A stretch of DNA of 64,000 nucleotides from Streptomyces spongiicola (GCF_003122365.1 NZ_CP029254.1:992001-1056000); one strand, 5' to 3'. Positions 8,701 through 17,205 are shown, counted from the first letter of the stretch. Program-made: numbers and translations. Notes: generated by a model not told the origin, from the letters alone.

Positions 8701-9272
8701 AGGAACCGCGTGTCCCAGCCCTCCGTACCGTCCTCGTTCAGCGGGTCGGTGAAGTCGTGGACGAGGACGCCCGTCTCGTCCCTCCCCCGCCAGAACTCGA
8801 CCAGGTCCCGTGCGCCGTCGTGCGAGAGCGGCACCTGGTACAGCGGGTTGTGCCGCTTGTCGAAGAGCAGCCGGCCCGCCTGCCCCTGCCCCAGTTCCTC
8901 GAACGCCTGCTCCAGCCAGCCCCGGTACGTCGGGTCCTCGTCGGTCTCCACATACGCGTCGTACCGGGACTCCGCCAGCTCCCGCCGGTCGCCGTCCGGG
9001 CCCGTCAGGTACGGCTCCGGGATGAGCCGGTTGTCCTCGCAGAACCGCACGAAGACGCTTCCCAGCACCCACGCCACCGCGACCTGTGTGACCCGCTCGT
9101 CCAGCCACGAGGTCCATGTCGCCGCCGTGCGACCCAGCTTGCGCGCCCGGTCGTACTCGGCGCGCAGCCTCGCGCCGACATCGGACAGTGCCCCCACCTG
9201 GCGCCCGAGGTCTGCCTCAACCGTCTTGACCTGCTGCTTCAGGTCGCCTAACAGAGCCTTGCGGTCGATCAC
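5649..9272 (-). CDS. pglX: PglX, DNA methyltransferase of the Pgl (BREX type 2) phage defence system
   Basis: A 1207-residue class I methyltransferase. Motif I DPTCGSGHFVLGAF lies near residue 240 and the catalytic NPPYITV near 379, the pattern of N6-adenine methyltransferases; the region around 270-300 (VHGVDINPFAVAIARFR) binds SAM. The C-terminal 600 residues are the long specificity and interaction region seen in BREX PglX proteins. In Streptomyces coelicolor PglX is the modification enzyme of phage growth limitation. The GTG start overlaps the TGA of pglW (GTGA, 9269-9272), giving tight coupling. No frameshift is visible across the whole gene; phase variation known for pglX in S. coelicolor depends on a G-tract, and I saw no long homopolymer here. 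Confidence 0.93.
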   Translation of the reverse strand: MIDRKALLGDLKQQVKTVEADLGRQVGALSDVGARLRAEYDRARKLGRTAATWTSWLDERVTQVAVAWVLGSVFVRFCEDNRLIPEPYLTGPDGDRRELAESRYDAYVETDEDPTYRGWLEQAFEELGQGQAGRLLFDKRHNPLYQVPLSHDGARDLVEFWRGRDETGVLVHDFTDPLNEDGTEGWDTRFLGDLYQDLSEAARKTYALLQTPEFVEEFILDRTMNPAVREFGYEELKMIDPTCGSGHFVLGAFRRLVRLWGEGQPGKDVHERVAAALDSVHGVDINPFAVAIARFRLLVAAMAASGVRTLGEAARYEWPVHLAVGDSLIKARGSQQGNLFGEAEEDLADELTEFKYATEDVHEYPEILRPGRYHVVVGNPPYITVKDKKLNELYRELYPACAGKYALSVPFAQRFFELAQRGDAEGRGYGLVGQITANSFMKREFGTKLIEGYFGHAVELTEVIDTSGAYIPGHGTPTVILVGRQRGGDGRTPVIRTVRSVQGEPSAPDNAEEGLVWRAIVEQIDRPGSVSQWVSVDDLERVKHFGRQPWILADGGLEMVERLNVACIAELSSLASRLGVFGMTNADDIMLTTRAAWVRRGGEEDFGKDLVLGDELRDWRRDGDTYSFFPYTDNLILRELPQGSRAYMWLWPGRTAMGNRATFSKGTYFTDGRRWYEWHQTTPSPGAHPWTITFSFVATHNHFVLDRGGKVFKQSAPVIKLREGASEEEHLQLLGLLNSSTAGFWLRQVSHDKGRPGADGAGADEPWEHRFEFTGTKLEEFPIPSEFPSRLGTALDGLAQELVMTSPSSVASRKNAPTASSLREGREKWETIRGRMIATQEELDWQVYALYGLLEQEIIASAEDVPLVSPAERAFAIVLARKWERGEVSTSWFGHHNHKFEPITEIPAHWPASYREVVQKRIDAIESNRAIGMVERPEYKRRWATEGWDALQEKALRSWLLDRMENRDYWFDENGQPSILTLARLTDALSRDEDFVSVAKLYAPRKELAKVVAELITDEHVPFLSALRYKPSGLKKRADWEEVWDLQRKEDAAPDESSKQKIRDSIPVPPKYTSADFLRPSYWKARGKLDVPKERFISYGQTNAATPELCGWAGWDHREQAQALATYFTNTVLSTEEITPFLAGLLELQPWLGQWHDEFDMLYSGSPADFFAGYRHQKQGEHGLTDNDLRGWRPPAAPRGRRAAVKQ

Positions 9273-12200
9273 TCGACGTCTCCCCCGCCCACACCGGCAC
9301 CAGCACCAGCACCAGCACCAGCACTCGTCACAACCTCGCCGGATCCGCGATGGGCGTTGCCCACCCAGGTGTCCGGAAGCTGAATCCACTCCCCCAGGCC
9401 GGCCTGGTACGGCACGGCCACCTGCCCGAGGCGGGGCTCGCGCGCGGGGTCGGGCTGGGGGACGAGGAGCCACAGGCCCCGCCCGCCGCGCCGGGCCGCC
9501 GACGCCAGGCGGTGCAGGACGCCCATCGCGTCGTAGCGGGCGAACACCCCGGCCTCCGTCAGCAGTACGGGGCCCACGGGGCCCGTCCCGGGACCGGTCC
9601 CGCGCCCACCGCCGTCGCCCAGCAGCTCCGCGATCCGGGGCTCCACCGCGCCCCATGCCGTGCGCGCGTACTCCGCGAACCGCACCGCGCCCTTGGAGCC
9701 CGGCTCGGCGGCGTCCGCCCTGAGCAGGGTCTCCCAGGTGGGCTTGGTGCCCGGCGTGATCTGCGCGTGCAGGGCCTGAAGGAACAGGGCGGTGACCGAG
9801 ACCGCTTCCGCGCCCAGCCGTTCGCCGGCCAGCCCGGCCACCGCCTCCCGCACCGAGCGCTGCCCGACCGTCAGCACCCGGTAGCCGTCCCGCCGGGCCG
9901 AGGCGAGGAGCCGTTCCTCCGCGCGGACCGCGCCCGCGAGTTGCGGGTCGTCGGCGTACCGCGTCACCGCGCCCGTACGCGTCGACTGCCGCCACGCACC
10001 CGTCGTCAGACAGCTGGACGCGTCGTCCACCCGCGTCGGGAGATAGCGCAGCACGCCCTCGCGTTCGTGCATGCTGAGCGACAGTTCGAAGCCGGCGTCG
10101 CGTAACGCCTTGGTGAGCGGGCCGCCCGTCGGCAGGTCCTGGGTCGTGCCGCCGCGCCCGTCGGGGACGATCATCTCCGGGAAGCGGGCGCGGACCCGCT
10201 CGTGGACGGCCTCGGCGGTCAGGCCCGGTTGCAGGCCCTCAGGCATGCCCGGGATCCAGCGGACGAGCCCCGCCTGGGTGAGGCGCAGGGCCCGTACCAG
10301 CGGCAGGTCGCGCGGGTATATCTCCAGTCGGGGTGTGGCGGCGGCGTTCACGGAGGCGGCGGCCGCCAGCTCCACCATGCGCCGCTCGTCCCAGTCGACC
10401 GCGCCCGGGGGCACCGTCAGCGCGCCCAGCTCGGCGAGGACGGTCGCCGCCGTCGGCAGGGTGTCCAGCCTGGCGAGCCGGTCGGCGGTCCTGCCGAGGC
10501 GGGTCGCGTACTCCAGCAGGCCCGGCGCGGTGGGGGTGTCCGGGCCGTCGTTCTCGCGGACGTCGAGGGCGAGCAGGCCGGCGCCGAGGGACTCGTCGGT
10601 CGCCCTGCGGTTGGGCTGGTGCTGGAACTCGGCTTCCTGCGGCAGCAGTTGCTCGACCTCGACCACGGCGCGTACGGCCGCCAGCGCCATCGCGCGCCGC
10701 TGCTCGCGCCCCGCGAGGTGGGTGCCGCGCCGGACCGCCAGGGCGTCCGCGATCTCCACCGCGGAGGCGACCCGGCCCATGCCCAGCAGCAGGTCGACTA
10801 TCTCCTCGCGCAGTGCCCGGACGGCGGGCTCCGCCTTCCAGCGCTTGCGCTCGTCCTTGAGCAGCTGCGGGATACGGCCGTGGCTCAGCCCGAGGCCCTC
10901 AGCGACGTCCTTCTGCTTCGGCCAGACCCCGATGCCGGGCAGCGCGCCGTGCTCGTCGGGCAGGCGCAGCAGCAGCCGCACCATCTCCGCCTTGTTGCGG
11001 TTGGAACCGTTGTTGTTGACGGCGGGTACGAAGACGGTGGCGAGGGTGTCGAGGCTGACGGAGCGGAGCATGCGGGGCGACAGCGCGCCCGCCGAGGCGC
11101 CAGAGGCGAGTTCCCCGACGAGGGCCGACTCTGCCGCGGTGAGCTGCTCCAGCTCCTCCCTGGCCTCCGCCCGGCCTTTCGGTGTCAGCGGCGAGACGGG
11201 GATCCCGCGCAGCCGCTCGCCCCACTCGCGCTGCCGCTGCTGGACCTCGTTGCGGGTCCTGGCGCCCAGCCCGGGGGCGTTGACGAGCTTGCGGCGGCTG
11301 TAGTCGAGCAGCTCGCCGACCGTGGTGATGCCCAGTGCGTAGAGGAAGGACTGGGCGGCGGGCGTCAGACCGGAGACGCTCAGCGGGGTGTCACGGGTGA
11401 CCTCGGCGGCGAGGCGGTCGCGCTGCTGCTCGGCGGTCTCCGGCTCGGCGTCGGCGATCGCGGCGGCGGCGCCCTCGGCCGGTGTCCCCTCCTCCGCGGC
11501 CGTAGCGGCCGGGGGGCGGGAACGGTGGCTGGACGGGACGGTCCGCGAGGCGTCGAGGAAGACCTTGCGCCAGGCGTCCCGCATCGGCTTCAGCTCGGGG
11601 AACCGCCTGCCGGCGTCGCGGTGCAGGGCCTTCTGGAAGAAGGCGACCAGCCCGTCCCGTACGGCCGGGTCGAAGGCCTCGGCCGCGATGGTCGGGTACG
11701 GCCACTCCTTCGCGTCGGTCATGCGCGGCGGGACACTGCCGTCGCCCCACCTGGGCAGCTCGCCGGAGGCCATCTGGTGCAGGGTCACGGCGACGGCGTA
11801 CCGCTCGGCGTGCGAGTCGTACGAGCCGCGGGTGATGACGTCCACGAAGGGGTCGAGGTAGCCGTCGGTACCCGCGCTGGTGCTCCTCGCCGGGTAGCCG
11901 GCGAGGGAGAAGTCGATGAGGACGAGTTCGCGGGTGCGGTTGGGGCGGATGCGGATGGCGATGTTGTCGGGCTTGATGTCGCGGTGCCAGACGCCCTCGC
12001 CCTCCAGGAAGTCGACGGCTCCGAAGAGGTAGTCGCCGTACGCCTCCAGCTGGTCCACCTGGAGGCGGCCGTTCTCGCGGAGCTGGCGGGCGACGGTCTC
12101 CTCGCGGCGGCGCGGACGTCCGCCGCCCTCGGTGCCCTCTCCGGGCCGGCCGTCGTCGTCGCGCTCGTCGCCGACGTACTCCAGCGCCAGGACGGTACGG

Positions 12201-14032
12201 CCGCCGATGTGCAGCGGCTCGGGTTCGACGAGGCGGATGATGCCGGAGTGGGGGCGCAGGCGCCCCATGGCCTCGGCCTCGCGAGCCAGGATCTCGCTGC
12301 GGCTGTCGGAGAGGGCGACCTTCAGCACGGCCAGCGGGCGGGTCCTGCGGGTCTCGGCCCGCAGGTCGCGGACGAGGAAGGCGCGGCTGGTGGAGCCGGT
12401 GCCGAGGCGGCGGCGGATCTCCCACCGGTCGGCGAGCACATCACCGGCGACGGCCTCCAGCGGGTCCCTGCCGGCGGCGGTGTCGTCGTCCTCGTCGCCC
12501 GGCCCTTCCGTACCGGTGGCCGCCGGGGCCGGGGCGGTGAGGGAGTCCTCGACGACTTCCAGCAGCTCCAGGAACTCGTCGACACTCGACAGCCGCTGGC
12601 CGGGGCGGTAGGCGGTGGCGGCCTGCACCAGGAAGTCCACATCCTCCGACAGGCCGTCCACCAGGGAGCTGGGGCGCAGGCCCTCTCCCGCCTCGAGCCG
12701 CGCCAGCAGCTCGGCCTGGCCGGCGGCCGGCGCCTTGCCGGTGACCAGCAGATAGGTGAGGACGCCGAGCCCGTACACGTCGAGGTGGACCGGGTCGGGC
12801 CTGACGGCGGTCAGTTCCGGGGCGAGGTAGGCGTCGGCGTCGTCGGCCAGGTGCTGGGCCGACAGCGCGGTCGGCGCCAAGCGGGTCATGCCCTGGCCCT
12901 GGCTGAGGCCCTGGGAGGAGTCGCCGCCGCGCCGGGTGGCGATCTGCCAGTCGGAGATCTGGAGCTGCGGGGTGAGCCAGGCGGCCTCCTCCCCCACCGC
13001 CCTGCCCTTCCGGCCTCGCGGCCGGGGGACGACGAGCACGGAGCGGGCGGCGAGCGCCCGGTGGTGGATACGGCTGGAGTGGGCGGAACGCATGGTCTCG
13101 GCGAGCTGGCGGACCAGCGCCATCCGGCCGAGGATGTCCAGCTTCCCGCCGTACTGGACCAGGTACTCGTCAAGCTTCAGGGTGTCCGGGTGGTAGTCGA
13201 AGATCAGCGCGGGGCCGGCGGCGTGCCCGGAGGGGAAGTACTGCTTGAGCTCGACCACGCCCGGGTGCTTGAACCGGCCCAGCACCGCGGCTTCGCGCCG
13301 GGCGGCGTTCTCGACGGACTGGCGCAGGGAGGCGTCGGAGCCGCGCTCGCTGAGGTAGATGCGGACGCGGGCGGCCTCGGGTAGGTCGCTGTGGCGGGCG
13401 AGGTAGTCCGCCCAGGTGGGCCCGGAGTCGAAGGACTTCCGCTCCAGCTCGTACGGGCCGACCTTGTACTGCGCGTCGCTCTTGCGGATGCCGATGCTCT
13501 TGAGGGCCGCCTCGATCTCGCGCGAGCCGATCGCGGTGATGCGGCGCCGCTCGTCACGCGGAGGCTGCCCCAGCATCTCGACCAGCTGGTGGACGGTGTG
13601 GACGCCGTTCCGGTCGTGGGCGGGCAGCCGTATCCGGAGGCCGCTGTCCGTGAAGCAGACGGCCTCGGCGACCCAGACCCGCTTGCCGCCGGGCAGCGCG
13701 AGCAGGCCGGCCAGCTCCTTGGCCTTGCGGTTGACCAGGTGCAGCGGGTTGCCGTGCGTACGGCGGCGGCCACCGGGAGTCGTCTGCACCCAGGTGCCGT
13801 TCTCGGACGTGACCGAGCCGTGCCAGTCCTTCAGTTCGACCATGCAGACGCCGCCGGGAGCGACGACCAGCAGGTCCACCTCACGCACATGACCGGTGTT
13901 GGCGGTGAAGGTGAAGTTCGACCAGGCCCGCCAGGGGTCGGAGTCCGGCAGCTTCTCCCGGATCGCGTCCAGGCCACGGCGTTCGTGATCGAACTCGGAT
14001 TCGGTGACCGTGACCCACCGGCCTTCCCGCAT
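9269..14032 (-). CDS. pglW: PglW, NERD domain and protein kinase of the Pgl (BREX type 2) system
   Basis: A 1587-residue protein. Order of parts: NERD nuclease-like domain (about 5-115, NTGHVREVDLLVVAPGG and VELKDWHG); a kinase-like domain at about 194-470 whose catalytic loop reads HHRALAARSV (near 323) and so lacks the HRD Asp, a pseudokinase; an active-type kinase at about 535-830 with a GTGSTSRAF loop (near 545), VLK lysine (570), HRDIKPDN (681) and DFS instead of DFG (706); an alpha-CTD-like helix-hairpin segment near 887-940; and a long C-terminal region. PglW is the serine/threonine kinase of phage growth limitation. I choose the ATG at 14032 (MREGRWVTVTES); an upstream ATG at 14077 lacks family-like sequence. 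Confidence 0.93.
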   Translation of the reverse strand: MREGRWVTVTESEFDHERRGLDAIREKLPDSDPWRAWSNFTFTANTGHVREVDLLVVAPGGVCMVELKDWHGSVTSENGTWVQTTPGGRRRTHGNPLHLVNRKAKELAGLLALPGGKRVWVAEAVCFTDSGLRIRLPAHDRNGVHTVHQLVEMLGQPPRDERRRITAIGSREIEAALKSIGIRKSDAQYKVGPYELERKSFDSGPTWADYLARHSDLPEAARVRIYLSERGSDASLRQSVENAARREAAVLGRFKHPGVVELKQYFPSGHAAGPALIFDYHPDTLKLDEYLVQYGGKLDILGRMALVRQLAETMRSAHSSRIHHRALAARSVLVVPRPRGRKGRAVGEEAAWLTPQLQISDWQIATRRGGDSSQGLSQGQGMTRLAPTALSAQHLADDADAYLAPELTAVRPDPVHLDVYGLGVLTYLLVTGKAPAAGQAELLARLEAGEGLRPSSLVDGLSEDVDFLVQAATAYRPGQRLSSVDEFLELLEVVEDSLTAPAPAATGTEGPGDEDDDTAAGRDPLEAVAGDVLADRWEIRRRLGTGSTSRAFLVRDLRAETRRTRPLAVLKVALSDSRSEILAREAEAMGRLRPHSGIIRLVEPEPLHIGGRTVLALEYVGDERDDDGRPGEGTEGGGRPRRREETVARQLRENGRLQVDQLEAYGDYLFGAVDFLEGEGVWHRDIKPDNIAIRIRPNRTRELVLIDFSLAGYPARSTSAGTDGYLDPFVDVITRGSYDSHAERYAVAVTLHQMASGELPRWGDGSVPPRMTDAKEWPYPTIAAEAFDPAVRDGLVAFFQKALHRDAGRRFPELKPMRDAWRKVFLDASRTVPSSHRSRPPAATAAEEGTPAEGAAAAIADAEPETAEQQRDRLAAEVTRDTPLSVSGLTPAAQSFLYALGITTVGELLDYSRRKLVNAPGLGARTRNEVQQRQREWGERLRGIPVSPLTPKGRAEAREELEQLTAAESALVGELASGASAGALSPRMLRSVSLDTLATVFVPAVNNNGSNRNKAEMVRLLLRLPDEHGALPGIGVWPKQKDVAEGLGLSHGRIPQLLKDERKRWKAEPAVRALREEIVDLLLGMGRVASAVEIADALAVRRGTHLAGREQRRAMALAAVRAVVEVEQLLPQEAEFQHQPNRRATDESLGAGLLALDVRENDGPDTPTAPGLLEYATRLGRTADRLARLDTLPTAATVLAELGALTVPPGAVDWDERRMVELAAAASVNAAATPRLEIYPRDLPLVRALRLTQAGLVRWIPGMPEGLQPGLTAEAVHERVRARFPEMIVPDGRGGTTQDLPTGGPLTKALRDAGFELSLSMHEREGVLRYLPTRVDDASSCLTTGAWRQSTRTGAVTRYADDPQLAGAVRAEERLLASARRDGYRVLTVGQRSVREAVAGLAGERLGAEAVSVTALFLQALHAQITPGTKPTWETLLRADAAEPGSKGAVRFAEYARTAWGAVEPRIAELLGDGGGRGTGPGTGPVGPVLLTEAGVFARYDAMGVLHRLASAARRGGRGLWLLVPQPDPAREPRLGQVAVPYQAGLGEWIQLPDTWVGNAHRGSGEVVTSAGAGAGAGAGVGGGDVE

Positions 14033-14239
14033 GCCTGTCCCCGCTCCTCGCGCCCCGCAAGGGCCGCCGTTCCCCATGGCCGGACCCAGAGTTCAGATCC
14101 TAGTCAGTGTCCGCGGGCGGAGAGGGGGTTATCGAGAGGGACGGATCGGCTCCGGACGGCACACGACCGCGTGGAACCGCCCCGTCGGACCGGGACGGCC
14201 TCCCGTGCCGGTCCGCCCGCCGGCTCTCGCAGCGATGGC

Positions 14240-14433
14240 GTCCCGCCGAGTGGTGTAGCCGATCAAGCTGGCGGAATCCGCAGGTCGCGGCCCGAATCGC
14301 CGTCGCCGGCGGCCCTGTTGGGGCTCGCCGAGCCGGGACCAGCGGTGATCGCACGACGGACCGCAGCGGCACGTACCGGACGGCTCCGAAGCGGAGCCGA
14401 CGGACCGTGATCGGCTACACCACGACGCGGGAC
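14240..14433. repeat. Imperfect 26-bp inverted repeat flanking about 140 bp
   Basis: Left arm 14240-14265 and right arm 14408-14433 are reverse complements at 23 of 26 positions, including 16 in a row (GTGGTGTAGCCGATCA). Both arms contain the same reading toward the inside: Ser-Arg-x-Val-Val then a TAG stop, so they could be two inverted copies of the 3' end of one gene. Inside is a short hairpin (14381-14387 with 14393-14399). No transposase is present. It could be a MITE-like remnant or the scar of an inversion upstream of pglW. Confidence 0.55.
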
Positions 14434-14989
14434 ACGACCCTCGCAGCCTCTCGCAGCCTCTCCCGCGTCTCCTGGCCCGTCGGGTAGACGACCGCGCCCA
14501 CCCTGCCCCGGTTCGCGGCACCTTGGAGGTGTCGCGGATCAGGCGGTCCCCGTCCGCGTCGGCAGTGGAGCGCTCGAAGACCGGGCCGGTACGGTGCTCG
14601 GCGCGCGTACGGCGGTCGGCCCGGGTCTCCCGGATGCGTTACGCCTCGTCGCGGATCAGGGCGCCCGGGCTGCCCTTCTCGGCTGCCGTGAAGCTGCTGA
14701 AGTACGCGAACCGGTCCTGGACTTGCCGCTTGTGGGCTCCGTGCGGCGGGGCTTCGGCGGGCCGCTGCGCCGCTCGCGGAGTTCGCGGAGTTCGCGGAGT
14801 TCGCGGAGTTCGCGGAGTTCGCGGAGTTCGCGGAGTTCGCGGAGTTCGGCACGGCACGGTGCGGCGCGGCCGGTGTGCCACCGCCGGTGCGGCGGGACAG
14901 CCGGCCGGCGCCGCACCGGACCCGCGTCCCCGGCGCTCCGGCCCCGGCCGGACCCGCGTCCCCGGTGAGGGGCCCGGCGAGAGGCGCGG
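14434..14989. other. Degenerate non-coding stretch downstream of the MFS gene
   Basis: No intact gene fits here. On the minus strand short family-like peptides appear in changing frames (for example QVQDRFAYFSSFTAAEKGSP, then RTGPVFERSTADADGDRLIR, then ETRERLREAARVVSRVVV before a stop), as expected for a decayed gene that I cannot identify. The stretch also holds the 9-bp tandem repeat. Confidence 0.4.
14776..14847. repeat. Nine-bp tandem repeat, eight perfect units
   Basis: Eight head-to-tail copies of GCGGAGTTC without a mismatch. The unit is a multiple of three, so all six frames stay open across it, but no credible gene spans it. A perfect array of this length is prone to slippage and should vary in number between strains. 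Confidence 0.9.
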
Positions 14990-16192
14990 TCAGCGCAGGG
15001 CGTCGTTGGTGCGGGCGGTCCAGATCGCCAGGGCGGCGAGCAGGGCGCAGGCGCCGCCGAGCCACAGCACGCCCTGGAGGGTGAGCGTGTCGACGATGAC
15101 GCCGCCGACCAGCGCGCCGAGGCCGATGGAGAGGTTGAACACCGCCACCCACAGCGAGGAGGCCGCTTCCACCGCCTTCGGGGCGGACTTGATCATCCAG
15201 GTCTGGAGGCCCACGGAGGCACCGCCGTAGGCCAGGCCCCAGACGATCAGCAGGACGACGCCGCCGACCACGGTCCGGCCCAGCAGCAGGAACAGCGGCA
15301 TCGCGACCGCGAGAGCGATGGAGATGGTCAGCACGCTGCGGTGCACCCGGCGGGAGAGCGCGGCGCCGGCGACGAAGTTGCCGATCATGCCGGCCACACC
15401 GAACCCGAACAGCAGCGGACCGACGTAGCGCTCGTCGATCCCCGACAGCCTCTGCAGTGCGGGGCTCACGAACGTGTAGGCGGCGAAGTGGCCGAACACG
15501 ATGAGCACCGTCGCGATGATGCCGATGCGCACACCCGGGTTGCGGAGCTGCTCCATCAGCAGCTTCGGCCGGATGGCCTGCGAGGCGGCCAGGCCCGGCA
15601 GCACGGCGAGCAGGGCGATGAGCGTGACCAGCGCCAGGGCGCTCAGCGAGGAGAAGGCGACGCGCCAGCCGGTGAGGTCGCCGACCAGGGTGCCGATCGG
15701 GACGCCGAAGACGTTCGCGGCTCCGACGCCGCCGAAGATGACCGCGGTGGCTCGCGGCACGTCCGCGGGGGCGACGAGCCGGACGGCCAGGCCGCTGGCG
15801 ACGGCCCAGAAGCCGCCGATCGCGATACCGACCAGGACCCGGGAGCCCACCAGGACGGCGAAGTTCGGTGCCATGGCCGTGGCCAGGTTGGAGATGGTCA
15901 TCAGGGCCATCAGCAGGAGCAGCAGGATGCGCCGGTCCATCGCTCCGACGAGCATCGGAACCAGGGGTGCCGCGAACGCGGCGACGATGCTGGGCACCGT
16001 CACCATCAGCCCCGCCGTCCCCTCGGAGACCGACAGCGCGGAACCCACCGAGGTCAGCAGACCGATCGGCAGCTGCTCGGCGGTCACCAGCAGGAAGGTT
16101 CCCAGGGCCACCGCGGAGACCGCCATCCAGCGGCTTCTCTCCGGGACCTCTGGTTCCAGTGCCTGGGCGGGGTTCTGTTCTGCGGTCGTCAA
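14990..16192 (-). CDS. MFS transporter, DHA1 (AraJ/Bcr-like) family
   Basis: A 400-residue integral membrane exporter with 12 predicted hydrophobic segments. The second half of the first repeat shows MDRRILLLLLMALMTISNL and GSRVLVGIAIGGFWAVASGL (motif C-like), typical of the AraJ/CmlA-like drug and sugar efflux group. Translation starts at a TTG (16192) preceded by GGGGAGG five bases away. It is divergent from a TetR gene and the two share a short promoter region with two palindromic operators, so it is most likely repressed by that protein. The substrate is unknown. Confidence 0.9.
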   Translation of the reverse strand: MTTAEQNPAQALEPEVPERSRWMAVSAVALGTFLLVTAEQLPIGLLTSVGSALSVSEGTAGLMVTVPSIVAAFAAPLVPMLVGAMDRRILLLLLMALMTISNLATAMAPNFAVLVGSRVLVGIAIGGFWAVASGLAVRLVAPADVPRATAVIFGGVGAANVFGVPIGTLVGDLTGWRVAFSSLSALALVTLIALLAVLPGLAASQAIRPKLLMEQLRNPGVRIGIIATVLIVFGHFAAYTFVSPALQRLSGIDERYVGPLLFGFGVAGMIGNFVAGAALSRRVHRSVLTISIALAVAMPLFLLLGRTVVGGVVLLIVWGLAYGGASVGLQTWMIKSAPKAVEAASSLWVAVFNLSIGLGALVGGVIVDTLTLQGVLWLGGACALLAALAIWTARTNDALR

Positions 16193-16212
16193 GGGAGCCT
16201 CCCCAATAATTT

Positions 16213-16262
16213 GGGAGCGATCGCTCCCATACGGTCGACACTAGTATGGGAGCGATCGCTCC
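16213..16262. promoter_or_regulatory. Two palindromic operators in the MFS-TetR divergent promoter
   Basis: A perfect 16-bp palindrome GGGAGCGATCGCTCCC (16213-16228) and a second copy with 14 perfect bp (16249-16262), centres 35 bp apart. They lie in the 92 bp between the start codons of the MFS gene and the TetR gene and are the obvious binding sites of the TetR protein, repressing both genes. Confidence 0.85.
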
Positions 16263-16284
16263 GCAAGTCGGGTAAGGTGAACTC

Positions 16285-16890
16285 ATGGCACGCCCTCGAC
16301 AGTTCGACGAAACGGAAGCGGTCACGTCGGCGACCGAGCTGTTCTGGCGACGCGGTTACCACGCCACCTCGGTGCGCGACCTGGGAGACGAGCTGAAGCT
16401 CACGCCCAGCAGCCTCTACCGGACGTTCACGGACAAGCACACGCTGTTCCTGCGCGCCCTCGACCACTACCGGGCCACCGAGTCGGCCGAGGCCCGGCAG
16501 CATCTGAACGCGGCGGACCGCCCCGTGCGGGAGGCACTGCGGGAATGGATGCTGTGGCTGGTCGGCTGCCCGGCCGGCGGCAAGCCCGGCAGCGGGTGCT
16601 TCGTGGTCAACACCGCCACCGAACTCGGCACCGCCGACGAGAAGGTCAGCCGGCGGACCGAGGCCGCCTTCGAGGTCACCCGGCAGGACCTGCGCTCCGC
16701 ACTGGCCGGGGGCCGCGACCGCGGCGAGCTGTCCGCCGACCTCGACATCGACGCCGCGGTGGAGCTGCTGTTCACCACGGTCCTCGGCCTGCGGGTGAGG
16801 GAGCGCGCCGGCCACGACATCGAGCGTCTGACCGCCGCGATCGACGCCGCGATCCGCGCCCTGGGGCCCGCACCCGCGGAGCCCGCCTGA
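16285..16890 (+). CDS. TetR-family repressor of the adjacent MFS gene
   Basis: A 201-residue TetR/AcrR regulator. The N-terminal helix-turn-helix is complete (ATELFWRRGYHATSVRDLGD, then LTPSSLYRTFTDKHTLF near 39-55), and the C-terminal ligand domain has the GCFVVNTATELG segment found in the group of repressors that pair with efflux pumps and oxidoreductases. ATG start with a GGTGA RBS. Operators for it are visible just upstream. It is probably autoregulated and released by the substrate of the exporter. Confidence 0.9.
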   Translation: MARPRQFDETEAVTSATELFWRRGYHATSVRDLGDELKLTPSSLYRTFTDKHTLFLRALDHYRATESAEARQHLNAADRPVREALREWMLWLVGCPAGGKPGSGCFVVNTATELGTADEKVSRRTEAAFEVTRQDLRSALAGGRDRGELSADLDIDAAVELLFTTVLGLRVRERAGHDIERLTAAIDAAIRALGPAPAEPA

Positions 16891-16904
16891 CGGCACCGGG
16901 CAGG

Positions 16905-17205
16905 CGGGCGGCGGACGGCGCTGCGCACCCCGTCGCAGCCGACCACCCACCGTGCGGTGACGTGGCTGCGGGTCCCGTCCGCGCTCCGGAGGTCCACGCG
17001 GACGCGCTCGTCGTGGACGGCGGTGCACTCCTGGCCGCGCAGGATCCTCGCGCCCAGTCCGCCGGCCCGCTCGGCGAAGACGTGCTCGGCGTAGGCCTGG
17101 GGGCTGCCGGCGATGACGGGGCCCTCCGCGCTCACCTCGGCGAGGTCGAGGTCGAACATCCCCGCGAAGTGGAAGGGGACGCTGGTCCGTCCCCCGCGCG
17201 CCGGT
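16905..17205 (-). pseudogene. Fragment of a FAD-dependent aromatic hydroxylase
   Basis: About 100 residues on the minus strand match the middle of PheA/TfdB-type flavin monooxygenases: FHFAGMFDLDLAEVSAEGPV, QAYAEHVFAERAGGLGARIL and the FAD-binding WVVGCDGVRSAVRR. The GxGxxG dinucleotide domain before it and the substrate half after it are missing, so this is a gene scrap. Its 5' side is fused to the truncated GAF regulator and its 3' side runs into the TetR gene tail. Such hydroxylases are common tailoring enzymes in polyketide clusters. Confidence 0.65.

Noticed and set aside
10202..13384. Very long open frame (1060 codons) on the + strand opposite pglW
   Set aside because: It is the antisense shadow of pglW: Gly/Val/Arg-rich, no domain, no RBS. 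Long antisense frames are expected at this GC content.
14776..14847. CRISPR-like array
   Set aside because: Units are only 9 bp, contiguous and without spacers; no cas genes in the window.
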